Source: Thermoactinomyces intermedius
GTDB lineage: Bacteria > Bacillota > Bacilli > Thermoactinomycetales > Thermoactinomycetaceae
Direction: 5' to 3' (one strand)
Length of the DNA: 64,000 bases
Assembly (NCBI RefSeq): GCF_016055025.1
Contig: NZ_JAECVW010000003.1
In this document: positions 44,072 to 53,522 of the stretch, piece after piece
Position numbering within the stretch: position 1 is the stretch's first letter
Layout: every line of letters begins with the position of its first letter
Program-made: the position numbers and the translations under genes
Notes under the pieces: generated by a model
The model's input: the letters and a program-made list of their open reading frames with translations, nothing else
Databases searched by the model: none
What the model was told of the DNA's origin: nothing

Positions 44072-44830
44072 GTGTATCAGGAAGAAAGAATGATGATGAT
44101 TTTGCGCCATTTAAAAAAACATCACCGGATCAGCGTTCAGGAGATTTGCGGGATGTTCGGGGTTTCCCGTGACACAGCACGCAGGGATTTGGTGAAATTG
44201 AGTGAACAAAATGCCATCATCCGAACGCGGGGCGGGGCCATTTTGCCGGTTCTTGAAAAAGAAGTCGACAGTTACAAAAAACGCGTGGGGCAGAAAAGCG
44301 AAGCCAAAGCAAAGATCGGGCGGCTGGCCGCCGCAACCATCCAACCCCGCGACCATATTTTGATGGACACGTCCACAACGGTGCAATATGCCGCGCAAGC
44401 CCTTGAAGCACAAAATGTCGTGGTCGTGACCAATTCCATCGACATTGCCGATATCCTGTCCGGCAAAGAGGGGGTCAAACTGCATGTGTTGGGAGGGGTT
44501 TTTGACCCGCATTCCCGATACATTCATGGAGCCGCGACCCTCCGCCATTTGCAGGAGTTCCGGGTGAACAAGTGTTTGATGGGCGGCGGGGGAATCACCA
44601 AAGACGGGATTTTTGTCAAGGATGAAGAGGAAGGCCAGGTTGTCAAACAGATGATTGCCTGTTCGGAACAAGTGATCGTGCTGGCCGATCACACAAAATT
44701 TGGAAAGCAGTTTTTTTATCAAATCTGCCGTTTGGAAGATGTTGATCTTTTGGTGACGGACCGTTTGCCGGATCATTGGAAAGAATGTCTGGAAAAAGCT
44801 GATGTGGAGTGGCACGTTGCAGAAGGTTGA
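44072..44830 (+). CDS. DeoR/GlpR-family regulator
   Basis: A 252-aa DeoR-family repressor: N-terminal helix-turn-helix (about 6-60: RMMMILRHLKKHHRISVQEICGMFGVSRDTARRDL given in parts as EERMMMIL, SVQEICGMF and SRDTARRDL), then a sugar-phosphate-isomerase-like effector domain with GGAILP, MDTSTT and the C-terminal ADHTKFG. The usual effector is a phosphorylated sugar. No sugar genes are adjacent, so the target beyond itself is not visible. GTG start with AAAGGAGGG upstream. Confidence 0.9.
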   Translation: MYQEERMMMILRHLKKHHRISVQEICGMFGVSRDTARRDLVKLSEQNAIIRTRGGAILPVLEKEVDSYKKRVGQKSEAKAKIGRLAAATIQPRDHILMDTSTTVQYAAQALEAQNVVVVTNSIDIADILSGKEGVKLHVLGGVFDPHSRYIHGAATLRHLQEFRVNKCLMGGGGITKDGIFVKDEEEGQVVKQMIACSEQVIVLADHTKFGKQFFYQICRLEDVDLLVTDRLPDHWKECLEKADVEWHVAEG

Positions 44831-44862
44831 CCCAAGCATCGCTTGCCCGAAAACGTTTGCTT

Positions 44863-44890
44863 TTGATAGCATGACAAAGTAGAATATAAT
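44863..44890 (+). promoter_or_regulatory. Promoter of the que operon
   Basis: TTGATA and TATAAT with a 16-base spacer, 43 bases before queE. Confidence 0.65.
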
Positions 44891-44932
44891 TTTTGTGATG
44901 TCTATATTTTTTGCAGGAGAGAAGGTGCCCTT

Positions 44933-45649
44933 TTGCAACCAGATTCCGGATCCGTAAAAGATCCCAAACTTCCGATGGTGGAAATTTTTCAAACCGTTGA
45001 AGGGGAAGGGACCCGTGCCGGATTTCCCACCACGTTTGTACGGTTGTTTAATTGCAACCTGCGCTGTACCTGGTGTGATACACCTTACAGCTACGCCCCT
45101 TCCAAACCGGAATATTTTGCGCGGGTTTCCGAAATCGTAAAGGAAGTGAAAAAGTTTCCGCACCGGTTCATTTGCCTGACGGGCGGTGAGCCGTTGATGC
45201 ATGGATATAAATCCGAACGGTTGATTGAAGCATTGGCCGAGATTGACCATATCGAGGACATTCACATTGAAACCAACGGCGCGATCCATTTGAAGCCGTT
45301 TGCGGAGTTAAGGCAAAACCATGAAGCGGCAAGACAAAAAGTCCGGTTCATTTTGGATTATAAATTGCCGGGAAGCGGCGAAAACAAGCGGATGATCGAA
45401 GAGAATTTCGCTTATTTGAACGATGCCGACGAGGTCAAATTTGTGATTGCCGGGGAAGAAGACTTCAAGGTGGCCAAAGAAGTCGTCCAAACAAAGATGA
45501 AAAAAGGAATTCCCTTGTTCAGTCCGGTGTGGGAATCGATGGAACCGGCAAAACTGGTGGATTTGATCTTGAAGCATCAATTGACACAGGTGAAATTGAG
45601 CCTGCAGATGCACAAAGTGATTTGGGACCCCGACTTGCGAGGGGTATGA
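44933..45649 (+). CDS. queE: 7-carboxy-7-deazaguanine synthase
   Basis: A 238-aa radical SAM enzyme that turns 6-carboxytetrahydropterin into 7-carboxy-7-deazaguanine, the ring-forming step to queuosine. The cluster cysteines are C41, C45 and C48 (CNLRCTWC), and the SAM stretch LTGGEPLMH follows. It starts at TTG 44933 with AAGGTG about 6 bases upstream. It heads queE-queC-queD-queF. Confidence 0.92.
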   Translation: MQPDSGSVKDPKLPMVEIFQTVEGEGTRAGFPTTFVRLFNCNLRCTWCDTPYSYAPSKPEYFARVSEIVKEVKKFPHRFICLTGGEPLMHGYKSERLIEALAEIDHIEDIHIETNGAIHLKPFAELRQNHEAARQKVRFILDYKLPGSGENKRMIEENFAYLNDADEVKFVIAGEEDFKVAKEVVQTKMKKGIPLFSPVWESMEPAKLVDLILKHQLTQVKLSLQMHKVIWDPDLRGV

Positions 45650-45664
45650 CAGGAGGGATAACGG

Positions 45665-46357
45665 GTGGAAGAAAAAGCAGTGATTGTGTTGAGCGGCGGA
45701 TTGGACAGCACGACATGCATGGGGATTGCCCGCGAAGAAGGTTTTGCGCTGTATCCGATCACCTTTTATTACAACCAGCGCCATGGCAGGGAAGTGGAGC
45801 AAGCCAAGAAAATCGCCCAACACTACGGAGTGGGCCACCGGCATAAAATTGTAAACGTTTCTTTCCTCGGCGAAATCGGCGGCAGCGCCCTGACGGATCA
45901 GACGATGGAAGTGCGGACCGGGGGAGTGGAAGGAGATATTCCGGATACGTATGTGCCTGCCCGCAATTTAATCTTCCTGTCACTGGCATCGGCTTATGCG
46001 GAAGTGATCGGGGCCAGACGGATTTATACCGGGGTGAGTGCGGTGGATTACAGCGGTTATCCCGATTGCCGCCCCGAATTTATCCGTTCTTTCAGCGAAA
46101 CGGTCAATTTGGCGACCAAAATGGGCGTATCCGAAAAAATTGAGATCCGGACGCCGCTGATTCATTTGAGCAAAGCGGAAACCATCAAAAGAGGGCTTGA
46201 GCTGAACGTTCCTTATGAACTGACCACTTCCTGTTACCTGGGGGGAGAGGAAGCGTGCGGGGAATGCGACAGCTGCCTGCTCCGCCTGAAAGGGTTTAAG
46301 GAGAATAACGTGACGGATCCCATTGCTTATAAAAAAATCCCTGAACAATTAAGGTGA
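45665..46357 (+). CDS. queC: 7-cyano-7-deazaguanine synthase
   Basis: A 230-aa ATP-dependent enzyme that makes preQ0 from 7-carboxy-7-deazaguanine and ammonia. PP-loop SGGLDS at 10-15 and a C-terminal zinc site in CYLGGEEACGECDSC. GTG 45665 follows AGGAGG. It lies 15 bases after queE and overlaps no other gene. Confidence 0.95.
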   Translation: MEEKAVIVLSGGLDSTTCMGIAREEGFALYPITFYYNQRHGREVEQAKKIAQHYGVGHRHKIVNVSFLGEIGGSALTDQTMEVRTGGVEGDIPDTYVPARNLIFLSLASAYAEVIGARRIYTGVSAVDYSGYPDCRPEFIRSFSETVNLATKMGVSEKIEIRTPLIHLSKAETIKRGLELNVPYELTTSCYLGGEEACGECDSCLLRLKGFKENNVTDPIAYKKIPEQLR

Positions 46358-46362
46358 TAAAC

Positions 46363-46770
46363 ATGCGCGGCAAATACACGATGGTGAAACACTTTTGGAT
46401 TTCCTGCGCCCACAGCATTCCGGGGGCCGGGAAATGTGAAAGGATTCACGGGCACAACTATAAAGTCACTTTTTGTGTGGAAGGGTTTGAGTTGGACGAA
46501 AAGCATATGTTGATTGACTTCCGGCAAGTGAAACATGCTATCGAGAAAAAGTATGACCATCACTATTTGAATGATTTTCCGGAGTTTGATCCCGATCAAA
46601 CCGGAGTGGCCCCGTCCACCGAGAAAGTGGCGGAGGTATTTTTCCGGATTATTGAAGGCTTGTGCCGACAAAAATCGAATCAACCCCGGTGCAAATGGGT
46701 TGAAGTCGAAGAAACCAATGAAGCTTATGCCCGTTTTGAACGTGTGGATGAACAGGAGGAAATGTCATGA
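46363..46770 (+). CDS. queD: 6-carboxytetrahydropterin synthase
   Basis: A 135-aa enzyme that makes 6-carboxytetrahydropterin from dihydroneopterin triphosphate. Zinc ligands H17, H29 and H31 (HGH), catalytic Cys25 in GKCERIHGHNY, and a Glu in the C-terminal VEETNEAYARFE. ATG 46363 follows AAGGTG; the GTG at 46354 lies before it. Its end overlaps queF by 4 bases. Confidence 0.93.
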   Translation: MRGKYTMVKHFWISCAHSIPGAGKCERIHGHNYKVTFCVEGFELDEKHMLIDFRQVKHAIEKKYDHHYLNDFPEFDPDQTGVAPSTEKVAEVFFRIIEGLCRQKSNQPRCKWVEVEETNEAYARFERVDEQEEMS

Positions 46771-47258
46771 GCGACAAGTCGAAAGAGGAATTGTCCCTGA
46801 AAGCGTTGGGGAATGAAACCACTTACCATTTCGAATACAACCCCGATTTGTTGGAGACGTTTGACAACCGTCATCCGGGGACGGATTATTTTGTGAAGTT
46901 CAATTGCCCGGAGTTCACCAGTTTATGTCCGATTACCGGCCAACCGGACTTTGCAACCATTTATCTCAGTTATGTTCCGGACCAAAAACTGGTGGAAAGC
47001 AAGTCGCTGAAGTTGTATCTGTTCAGTTTCCGCAATCACGGCGATTTTCACGAAAACTGCATTGTCACGATCATGAAGGACTTGATTGAGAAACTGGATC
47101 CCAAATATATCGAAGTGTGGGGGAAATTTTTACCCAGAGGCGGGATCAGCATCGATCCTTATGTGAACTACGGAAAGCCGGGAACCCGGTGGGAGAAAAT
47201 CGCCGAACAGCGTTTGGCGCAGCATGACCTGTATCCCGAAAAAGTGGACAACCGGTAA
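46767..47258 (+). CDS. queF: preQ0 reductase
   Basis: A 163-aa NADPH-dependent nitrile reductase that turns preQ0 into preQ1. The catalytic Cys54 is in TSLCPITGQPDF, with Asp61 in the same loop, and ESKSLKLYLFSFRNHG is the subfamily motif. Its ATG overlaps queD (ATGA). The operon thus reaches preQ1; the genes for GTP cyclohydrolase and Tgt are outside the window. Confidence 0.95.
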   Translation: MSDKSKEELSLKALGNETTYHFEYNPDLLETFDNRHPGTDYFVKFNCPEFTSLCPITGQPDFATIYLSYVPDQKLVESKSLKLYLFSFRNHGDFHENCIVTIMKDLIEKLDPKYIEVWGKFLPRGGISIDPYVNYGKPGTRWEKIAEQRLAQHDLYPEKVDNR

Positions 47259-47314
47259 ATGTTTCTTTTCTCCGTTTTCCGATTGGGATAGAATAGGGGG
47301 GAGGAGGGTTCAAA

Positions 47315-47758
47315 ATGAGTGAAAACTTCTATATTCTGCAAATGCAGCAGATGGTTCAACATATGCGTGATGAATTGACCAGCGTCGGTTTCAAAGAGCT
47401 CCGGACTCCGGAAGAAGTGGATGAAGCCCTGCAGGGGGAAGGAGCGAAAGGAACCACCTTGGTGGCGGTGAACTCGGTTTGCGGTTGTGCAGCCGGCCTG
47501 GCCCGCCCGGCAGTGGCTCTTTCCTTGAAACATGACAAAGTCCCGGATCACTTGTATACCGTTTTTGCCGGACAAGACCGGGAAGCCACGGAACGGGCCC
47601 GTTCATATTTTGAAGGAATGCCCCCGTCTTCGCCATCTTTTGCCTTGTTGAAAGACGGGAAGCTGGTGCACATGGTGCATCGCCACGATATTGAAAACGT
47701 CCCGCTGGAGGAAATTGCCAAGAACCTGACGGATGCTTATGACCGTTTCGTGGATTAA
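47315..47758 (+). CDS. brxB: Bacilliredoxin
   Basis: A 147-aa BrxA/BrxB-family bacilliredoxin that removes bacillithiol from proteins after oxidative stress. The CGC motif (C56, C58) follows NSVCGCAAGLARP. I cannot decide between BrxA and BrxB from sequence alone; BrxB is a guess. ATG 47315 has GGAGG upstream. Presence implies bacillithiol use. Terminator behind. Confidence 0.9.
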   Translation: MSENFYILQMQQMVQHMRDELTSVGFKELRTPEEVDEALQGEGAKGTTLVAVNSVCGCAAGLARPAVALSLKHDKVPDHLYTVFAGQDREATERARSYFEGMPPSSPSFALLKDGKLVHMVHRHDIENVPLEEIAKNLTDAYDRFVD

Positions 47759-47769
47759 ATTTACAAAGT

Positions 47770-47802
47770 CTCCCCTGTGTGAAAGATAGGGGAGTTTTTT
47801 TA
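47770..47802 (+). terminator. Terminator of the bacilliredoxin gene
   Basis: CTCCCCT and AGGGGAG form a 7-bp stem followed by seven T. Confidence 0.85.
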
Positions 47803-47862
47803 TAGGTACATAGGCGGCAGGGTTTTTTTTCATTAAAATAAAAGGGAAAGGATGGTGAAGGA

Positions 47863-48948
47863 ATGGAATTGATCGCCTTTTTTTTGGTGGCTTTGTTTAT
47901 CATCACATCGATCATTGTGAATGTCTTGTACCGCTCGGCGAAAAAAGTAAACCATAAAAAGAGTTATGTGCTTGGAGATCTGGGGGTTCAGCCCCGGCCG
48001 CAGCTGCAGGAGGATGTTCAAGCACTGGTGCAACATTTGGAACATTCATTTCAAGAAAGTTATGTGGAACGGGTCAAAGAACGTGTGATCCGTGAATATA
48101 AAATCAGTTTGACCGAATGGGAAAACCGTTTTTTTGAGTGGAAACGATATTTAATTATGACAGCCATCCTGAAAAAAGTGCCGATGTACAGTCATGAAGT
48201 CGATGAGATTTGGCATGAAATGCTGATGTTTACCAGGGAATACGAAAAGTTTTCCAACCGTTTCCTGGGCACGACTTTGCATCATGAGCCCAATGTGCCG
48301 GGGCAAACGGTGAGTGAAAGTGAGAAAAGTTTTTTTGATTTAATCTATTTGCTTTTGTTTCGTCCGACCCCGTACAGCCGCCACACTTGGGGGGATTTTT
48401 TCCGGCAACCGCTTTCCAAAGCGCTTTTGGATGACATTAAGCACTGCTCGGATTTGGAATTAAAGGATCGATACTTTAATCCGCACACCGTGAAAAATTT
48501 GGAACCGGCAGCCCGTGTCATGGATAACATGATCCGGCTTTTGAAACGAAAATTGGAAGAAGTCGAAAAGCATGTGGTGAATCAGGGAACCTCCATCAAA
48601 GAATTCCGCCGCCATTTCAAAAAAGATTCCGGTCCGTTCAAAGAAGGCGATCCGGTCCATGGCGCGATTTTCCTTTCGTTATACCATGCCGATGCATTCC
48701 ATGAAAAATACCACGAGCTCTGTAAAAAATCACTGGAAGACGATCATGGTTCCGTGGTTTACGCCAAAAAACGGACAGGCAATGATCACAAATCTTCCGG
48801 CACGGAATATTTTTGGGAAGACGTCGGAGGTGGCGACACAGGACCGGATTCGGGGAATGACGCGGGAAGCGGCTCTGGCAGTGACTCTTCGGGAGGAAGT
48901 GACGGCGGAAGCAGTTGCAGTGGCAGTAGTTGCGGAAGCAGTGTTTGA
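47863..48948 (+). CDS. Membrane-anchored protein with WH/HH motif and Gly/Ser/Cys-rich tail
   Basis: A 361-aa protein: N-terminal membrane helix (about 3-22), a helical domain with the striking VDEIWHEMLMFTREYEKF segment (W117, H118, Y127) and H140-H141, and a tail of Gly/Ser/Asp with CSGSSC. The WH..Y..HH pattern resembles that of glycine-rich-domain (GRDP/DUF1399-like) proteins, but the relation is distant and from memory. It might bind a metal through the His set (inference). ATG 47863 follows AAAGGATGG. Terminator behind. Function unknown. Confidence 0.7.
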   Translation: MELIAFFLVALFIITSIIVNVLYRSAKKVNHKKSYVLGDLGVQPRPQLQEDVQALVQHLEHSFQESYVERVKERVIREYKISLTEWENRFFEWKRYLIMTAILKKVPMYSHEVDEIWHEMLMFTREYEKFSNRFLGTTLHHEPNVPGQTVSESEKSFFDLIYLLLFRPTPYSRHTWGDFFRQPLSKALLDDIKHCSDLELKDRYFNPHTVKNLEPAARVMDNMIRLLKRKLEEVEKHVVNQGTSIKEFRRHFKKDSGPFKEGDPVHGAIFLSLYHADAFHEKYHELCKKSLEDDHGSVVYAKKRTGNDHKSSGTEYFWEDVGGGDTGPDSGNDAGSGSGSDSSGGSDGGSSCSGSSCGSSV

Positions 48949-48986
48949 AGCAAGCCGGCGAAAAGGAATGGAAGCATCTGGTAAAA

Positions 48987-49023
48987 AAACAGCCATCTGT
49001 GGGGCGCACGGATGGCTGTTTTT
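48987..49023. terminator. Bidirectional terminator
   Basis: AAACAGCCATC and GATGGCTGTTT form an 11-bp stem, with A and T runs on the two sides, between the convergent tail-protein and esterase genes. Confidence 0.85.
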
Positions 49024-49028
49024 ATGAT

Positions 49029-49748
49029 TCAGGACGAAAAAAAGGTTTTCAAGACATCCGGGAGATCCCGTTGCCAGAAGCCCCAGGTGTGATCTCCGTC
49101 TTTTTCTGCATATTGCACCCGGGCTTCCTTTTCTTTTAAATAACGGTGGACTTCCCGGTTGCGGGCCAAGAGGTCCAGATCCCCCATATGGGTGGGAACT
49201 TTCGTTTCAGAGGTTCCGACCGATTGATAGATGCGCAGATGGGAAAGCGTGTCTTGCCGCAGGATTTCTTCACAGGTTTCTTCCAAAAAGGCTCCCGACT
49301 GGGTAAAGACATTGACCACCTGCTCCGGATGTTGCAAGGCAATGTGCAAAGAAACCGTTCCACCCAGTGATGAACCGCCGATCACCAGCTTCTCTTTTTC
49401 ACGGGAGACGGGATATTTATCACGAAGCAATGGAAGGAGTTCTTCCATCACCATTCGGATATGTCCGGATTGTTGTTTTCCAACAGGGGAGTATTGCGAT
49501 GTCCGTTTCTTTTTGTCCACCGGAATGGCTGCCATGGCAAAGGGCTTCAGCTCCCCGTTTGCAATCATTTGGGTGGCCTGAGTCACCACACGTCCCAAGT
49601 TGAAGTAATCAGGCCCGTCATGAAGGAGGACCAGCGGATAGTTCCGGACGGATGATGGTTCTTCTTCGGGAAGAAAAATCAGGATTTCTTTTGTTTCATC
49701 GAGATGTTTGCTGTCAAGTACTTCTTTTTTGATGGTCCGCTTGATCAT
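49029..49748 (-). CDS. Esterase-D-family hydrolase
   Basis: A 239-aa alpha/beta hydrolase of the putative esterase (PF00756) family, like Fes and BesA enzymes. Nucleophile elbow GGSSLGG, an acidic residue after GTSETK, and His in DGDHTWGFW. No signal peptide, so it acts in the cytoplasm, on a siderophore-type ester or other ester; not resolvable here. ATG 49748 has a weak AAAGGGG 12 bases upstream. Confidence 0.85.
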   Translation of the reverse strand: MIKRTIKKEVLDSKHLDETKEILIFLPEEEPSSVRNYPLVLLHDGPDYFNLGRVVTQATQMIANGELKPFAMAAIPVDKKKRTSQYSPVGKQQSGHIRMVMEELLPLLRDKYPVSREKEKLVIGGSSLGGTVSLHIALQHPEQVVNVFTQSGAFLEETCEEILRQDTLSHLRIYQSVGTSETKVPTHMGDLDLLARNREVHRYLKEKEARVQYAEKDGDHTWGFWQRDLPDVLKTFFSS

Positions 49749-50028
49749 GTTTGTATAGTCCCCTTTTGGATGAAAGTGGTTTAATACTACTATACCTTAT
49801 TTTTGTTATATTTTCCTATTGATTATTTATATCGTATTTTTGTATATTTATACTGTGTTATTGAAAAAATAATATTGTTATCCATTTATATCTGTTTTTT
49901 ATCTGTATAAACAATTCATATGGATCAAATTGGTCGGAAAAATATATCTTTTCTTTTTTATAAAATAATTATAAGATTTATGTATCTATGTTTTATCTAT
50001 ACGCAAATATTGAGGTGATCCAGTCGAT
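49749..50028. other. AT-rich intergenic region
   Basis: 280 bases, very AT-rich, separating divergent genes. Several TATA-like hexamers but no clear operator or open frame. Confidence 0.5.
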
Positions 50029-51387
50029 ATGGAAAATGTTCAGAAAGGGACGCGCCCGGTGACGAGCTATTTGAAATTTATCATCCCATCTATCATCGGT
50101 ATTATCTTATTTATGATTCCGATCTCCATCGGGGGGGAAATGACCATTCCTGTTGCCATGCTGGCCAAATGGTTGCAGGAGTTGCTGGCGGATGTCCTCC
50201 CGGCTTTGGCAACGGTCCTGATCTTGGTTTCTGCAGTGCTCACGCTCATTGGATCTTTTATAAAACCAACTTGGATCATGGATCGCCCCTTTTTAAAAAG
50301 TTTGTTTCACGTGTCGGTTTTTTGGGCGGTCACCCGTGCTTTGGGAGCGGTATTGGCCGTGCTGACGCTGTTTCAGTGGGGACCGGATTGGGTTTGGTCG
50401 GAAAATACAGGCGGTTTGTTGCTGTATGACCTGATTCCCGTATTGTTTACAGTGTTTATTTTTGCCGGACTTTTCATGCCTTTTTTGATGGATTTTGGAT
50501 TGCTGGAAATGACCGGAACGTTGTTGACACGGTTGATGCGTCCGTTATTCAAACTTCCCGGACGGGCTTCCATTGACTGTCTGGCATCCTGGCTGGGGGA
50601 TGGAACGATCGGGGTTTTGCTTACCAACAAGCAATATGAAGACGGCTTTTATACCAAGCGGGAGGCGGCCGTTATCGGAACGACGTTTTCCGTGGTGTCC
50701 ATCACTTTTACCATTGTCGTTTTGGAACAGATCGGATTGGGGCATTTGTTCGGGCCTTATTATTTAACCATTTCCTTATCCGGGTTGGTGGCGGCGATTG
50801 TTTTGCCGCGGATCCCTCCGTTGTCCCGGAAAGAGGATACGTATTATGACGGGTTGAAAGGGAACCTGAATGAAACGTTTCCGGAAGGCTTTTCCGTGTG
50901 GCAATGGGGTTTGCACCAAGCCGTGGAACGTGCGCGCAGCATGCAGTTTAAAAAAGTTTTTCAAAACGGATCCAAAAACATCTTCGATATGTGGCTGGGC
51001 GTCTTGCCGGTTGTGATGGCTTTTGGAACCACCGCAGTGATTATCGCGGAATATACCCCGTTGTTTAAATGGCTGGGATTGCCGTTTGTCCCGATTTTAT
51101 CCTTGTTGAACATCCCGGAAGCACACGAAGCGGCCCAAACGGTTGTGGTCGGCTTTGCGGACATGTTTCTTCCTTCCGTGATTGCAAGCGGAGCGATTGA
51201 AAGCGAATTGACCCGGTTTGTCATTGCCTGTCTCTCGGTGACCCAATTGATTTACATGTCCGAAGTGGGCGGGCTGTTGTTGGGTTCCAAAGTCCCCGTT
51301 GATTTTAAAGATCTGGTGATTTTGTTCCTGCAGCGTACGTTGCTGACGTTGCCCATCATCGCCTTGATGGCTCATCTGATTTTTTGA
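50029..51387 (+). CDS. YjiH-family nucleoside-recognition membrane protein
   Basis: A 452-aa membrane protein with about ten hydrophobic segments and a nucleoside-recognition (GATE-like) region (PGRASIDCLASWLGDGTIGVLL and the repeat-like VVGFADMFLPS). It belongs to the YjiH family; transport is inferred and the substrate is unknown. ATG 50029 has GAGGTG about 12 bases upstream. A terminator follows. Confidence 0.8.
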   Translation: MENVQKGTRPVTSYLKFIIPSIIGIILFMIPISIGGEMTIPVAMLAKWLQELLADVLPALATVLILVSAVLTLIGSFIKPTWIMDRPFLKSLFHVSVFWAVTRALGAVLAVLTLFQWGPDWVWSENTGGLLLYDLIPVLFTVFIFAGLFMPFLMDFGLLEMTGTLLTRLMRPLFKLPGRASIDCLASWLGDGTIGVLLTNKQYEDGFYTKREAAVIGTTFSVVSITFTIVVLEQIGLGHLFGPYYLTISLSGLVAAIVLPRIPPLSRKEDTYYDGLKGNLNETFPEGFSVWQWGLHQAVERARSMQFKKVFQNGSKNIFDMWLGVLPVVMAFGTTAVIIAEYTPLFKWLGLPFVPILSLLNIPEAHEAAQTVVVGFADMFLPSVIASGAIESELTRFVIACLSVTQLIYMSEVGGLLLGSKVPVDFKDLVILFLQRTLLTLPIIALMAHLIF

Positions 51388-51399
51388 CGGAACCCGGGC

Positions 51400-51434
51400 G
51401 GGCTTTCTGTGCTAAAAGCAGAAAGCCCTTTTTT
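51400..51434 (+). terminator. Terminator of the yjiH-type gene
   Basis: GGGCTTTCTG and CAGAAAGCCC form a 10-bp stem followed by six T. Confidence 0.9.
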
Positions 51435-51519
51435 ATGCGTATATCTATTTTGCTTAATCTTTTAAATACATTTAAAATAATGATGAGTCATTTTATTTGA
51501 GATAGGAGTGATATGGGCG

Positions 51520-53460
51520 ATGAGTCATGAACCGGCCTGGGTTCCAACCCCCGGACAGATGAAAAAAACCCGTCTTTATCAATGGATGAACCGGCTGGGT
51601 TATCAGGATTATGACGCTTTTTACCGGGACAGTGTGAAAAATATTGCCTGGTTTTGGGATGAAGCGGTCAAAGATATGCAGTTGAGATGGCAGGTTCCGT
51701 ATCGTCAAGTGATGGACATGAGTGACGGCATTTTATGGACCCGCTGGTTTGTTGGCGGGAAACTCAATATTTCGGAAAATTGCTTGGACCGGTTTGTCGA
51801 TGATCCATCGTCCCGTCACCGGATTGCGTTGATCTGGGAAGGCGATAACGGGGAGTGCCGGAAATATTCGTACCGGGATTTATGGCTGGAAGTGAACCGG
51901 ATTGCAGGAGGGTTGCAAAAGCTGGGTGTGAAGCCGGGAGACCGGGTTGCCATATACCTGCCCATGATTGCGGAAAATGTGATTGCCATGTTGGCGGTCG
52001 CCAGGATTGGTGCGATTTTCATCCCGTGTTTTTCCGGATACGGCGCCGATGCGGTGGCCACCCGGATTCAAGGATGCGAGGCCAAATGGCTGATCACGGC
52101 GGACGGGTTCTACCGGCGGGGAAAATTGGTCCGGATGAAAGAGGAAGCCGATCTGGCCGCGGATCAATCGCCATCTGTCGAGAAAGTGATTGTGGTGCGG
52201 CGGGCCAACCGGGAGTGCCCGGCAAGGGACAGGGATGTGGATTGGGACCGGTTGCGGACAGATTTGAAAGCGCTGTCACCCCATCCCACGGCGGCGGATG
52301 ATCCCGTGATGATCATTTATACTTCCGGGACCACCGGCAAACCGAAGGGAACGGTCCATGTGCATGCGGGGTTTCCGGTGAAAGCGGCTTTTGATGCGGG
52401 ATACATGTTTGATGTGGGACCGGGGGATGTGTTGTTTTGGGTGACGGACATGGGGTGGATGATGGGCCCCTGGATGGTGTTCGGTGCTTTGATGATGGGA
52501 AGCACCATGATTGTTTATGAGGGAACGCCGGATTACCCGGCACCGGACCGTTTGTGGCAGTTGGTCGAAAAAAACGGGGTCACTCACTTGGGAATCTCCC
52601 CGACCTTGATCCGGGCGTTGATGAAGCACGGGGACAAGTGGCATGAAAAATGGGATTTAAGCAGCCTGCGCGTTTTCGGTTCCACGGGGGAGCCTTGGAA
52701 TCCGGAGCCGTGGCATTGGCTGTTTGAACAAGTCGGCAAAAAGAAAGTGCCCATTTTCAATTATTCCGGCGGGACTGAAATCTCCGGCGGCATTTTAGGC
52801 AATCATTTTTTCAAGCCCATTGTTCCGTGCGGGTTTGCCGGCCCCATTTTGGGAATGGATGCCGAAGTGTTTGATGATTCGGGCCGCCCGGTCCGCGGGC
52901 AAGTGGGGGAGCTGGTTTTGCGTCAGCCATGGGTCGGCATGACGCGAAGCTTCTGGCAGGATGACCGGCGGTATGAACAAGCTTATTGGAGCCGCTGGCC
53001 GAATGTATGGTTGCACGGGGACTGGGTGTATATCGATGAGGAAAACAACTGGTTTATCACCGGACGTTCGGATGACACGCTGAAAATCGCTGGAAAACGG
53101 TTGGGGCCGGCAGAGATGGAATCGGTTCTGGTCAATCATCCCTTGGTGGCGGAAGCGGCAACCATCGGGATTCCGGATGCGGAAAAAGGGGAGAGTGCCG
53201 TCTGCTTTGTCGTCTTAAAAGGCGGGACAACCGAAGGGTTGGAAGAGGAGCTGATCCGGTTTGTGGCCCGCAAAATGGGAAAAGCATTAAAACCAAAGCG
53301 GGTATGGGTGGTGGACGAATTGCCCAAGACCCGGAATGGAAAAATTTTGCGCCGCGTGATCCGGGCCGCCTATTTGGGAGAAGACACCGGTGATCTGTCT
53401 TCGCTGGAAAACACGGAGACCGTTGAGGCGATCCGCCGGTTGGCTGGGAACGAAAAATAA
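51520..53460 (+). CDS. Acyl-CoA synthetase (acetyl-CoA synthetase-like)
   Basis: A 646-aa AMP-forming acyl-CoA ligase. The P-loop is YTSGTTGKPKG; the A5 motif (FNYSGGTEISGG) and the GRSDDTLKIAGKRLGP hinge follow, with the conserved acylation-target Lys in KTRNGKILRR near the end. The N-terminal extension and length fit the acetyl/propionyl-CoA synthetase class, but the subfamily is not fixed. ATG 51520 has GGAG 11 bases upstream. Terminator at 53523. Confidence 0.85.
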   Translation: MSHEPAWVPTPGQMKKTRLYQWMNRLGYQDYDAFYRDSVKNIAWFWDEAVKDMQLRWQVPYRQVMDMSDGILWTRWFVGGKLNISENCLDRFVDDPSSRHRIALIWEGDNGECRKYSYRDLWLEVNRIAGGLQKLGVKPGDRVAIYLPMIAENVIAMLAVARIGAIFIPCFSGYGADAVATRIQGCEAKWLITADGFYRRGKLVRMKEEADLAADQSPSVEKVIVVRRANRECPARDRDVDWDRLRTDLKALSPHPTAADDPVMIIYTSGTTGKPKGTVHVHAGFPVKAAFDAGYMFDVGPGDVLFWVTDMGWMMGPWMVFGALMMGSTMIVYEGTPDYPAPDRLWQLVEKNGVTHLGISPTLIRALMKHGDKWHEKWDLSSLRVFGSTGEPWNPEPWHWLFEQVGKKKVPIFNYSGGTEISGGILGNHFFKPIVPCGFAGPILGMDAEVFDDSGRPVRGQVGELVLRQPWVGMTRSFWQDDRRYEQAYWSRWPNVWLHGDWVYIDEENNWFITGRSDDTLKIAGKRLGPAEMESVLVNHPLVAEAATIGIPDAEKGESAVCFVVLKGGTTEGLEEELIRFVARKMGKALKPKRVWVVDELPKTRNGKILRRVIRAAYLGEDTGDLSSLENTETVEAIRRLAGNEK

Positions 53461-53522
53461 GATTTTCATAAATATGATAAAATATATATATTTGAGTGAT
53501 TCATGAATTTGCTTACCTTGCG

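Noticed and set aside
44831..44932. preQ1 riboswitch before queE
   Set aside because: No preQ1 aptamer motif and too little leader after the predicted transcription start.
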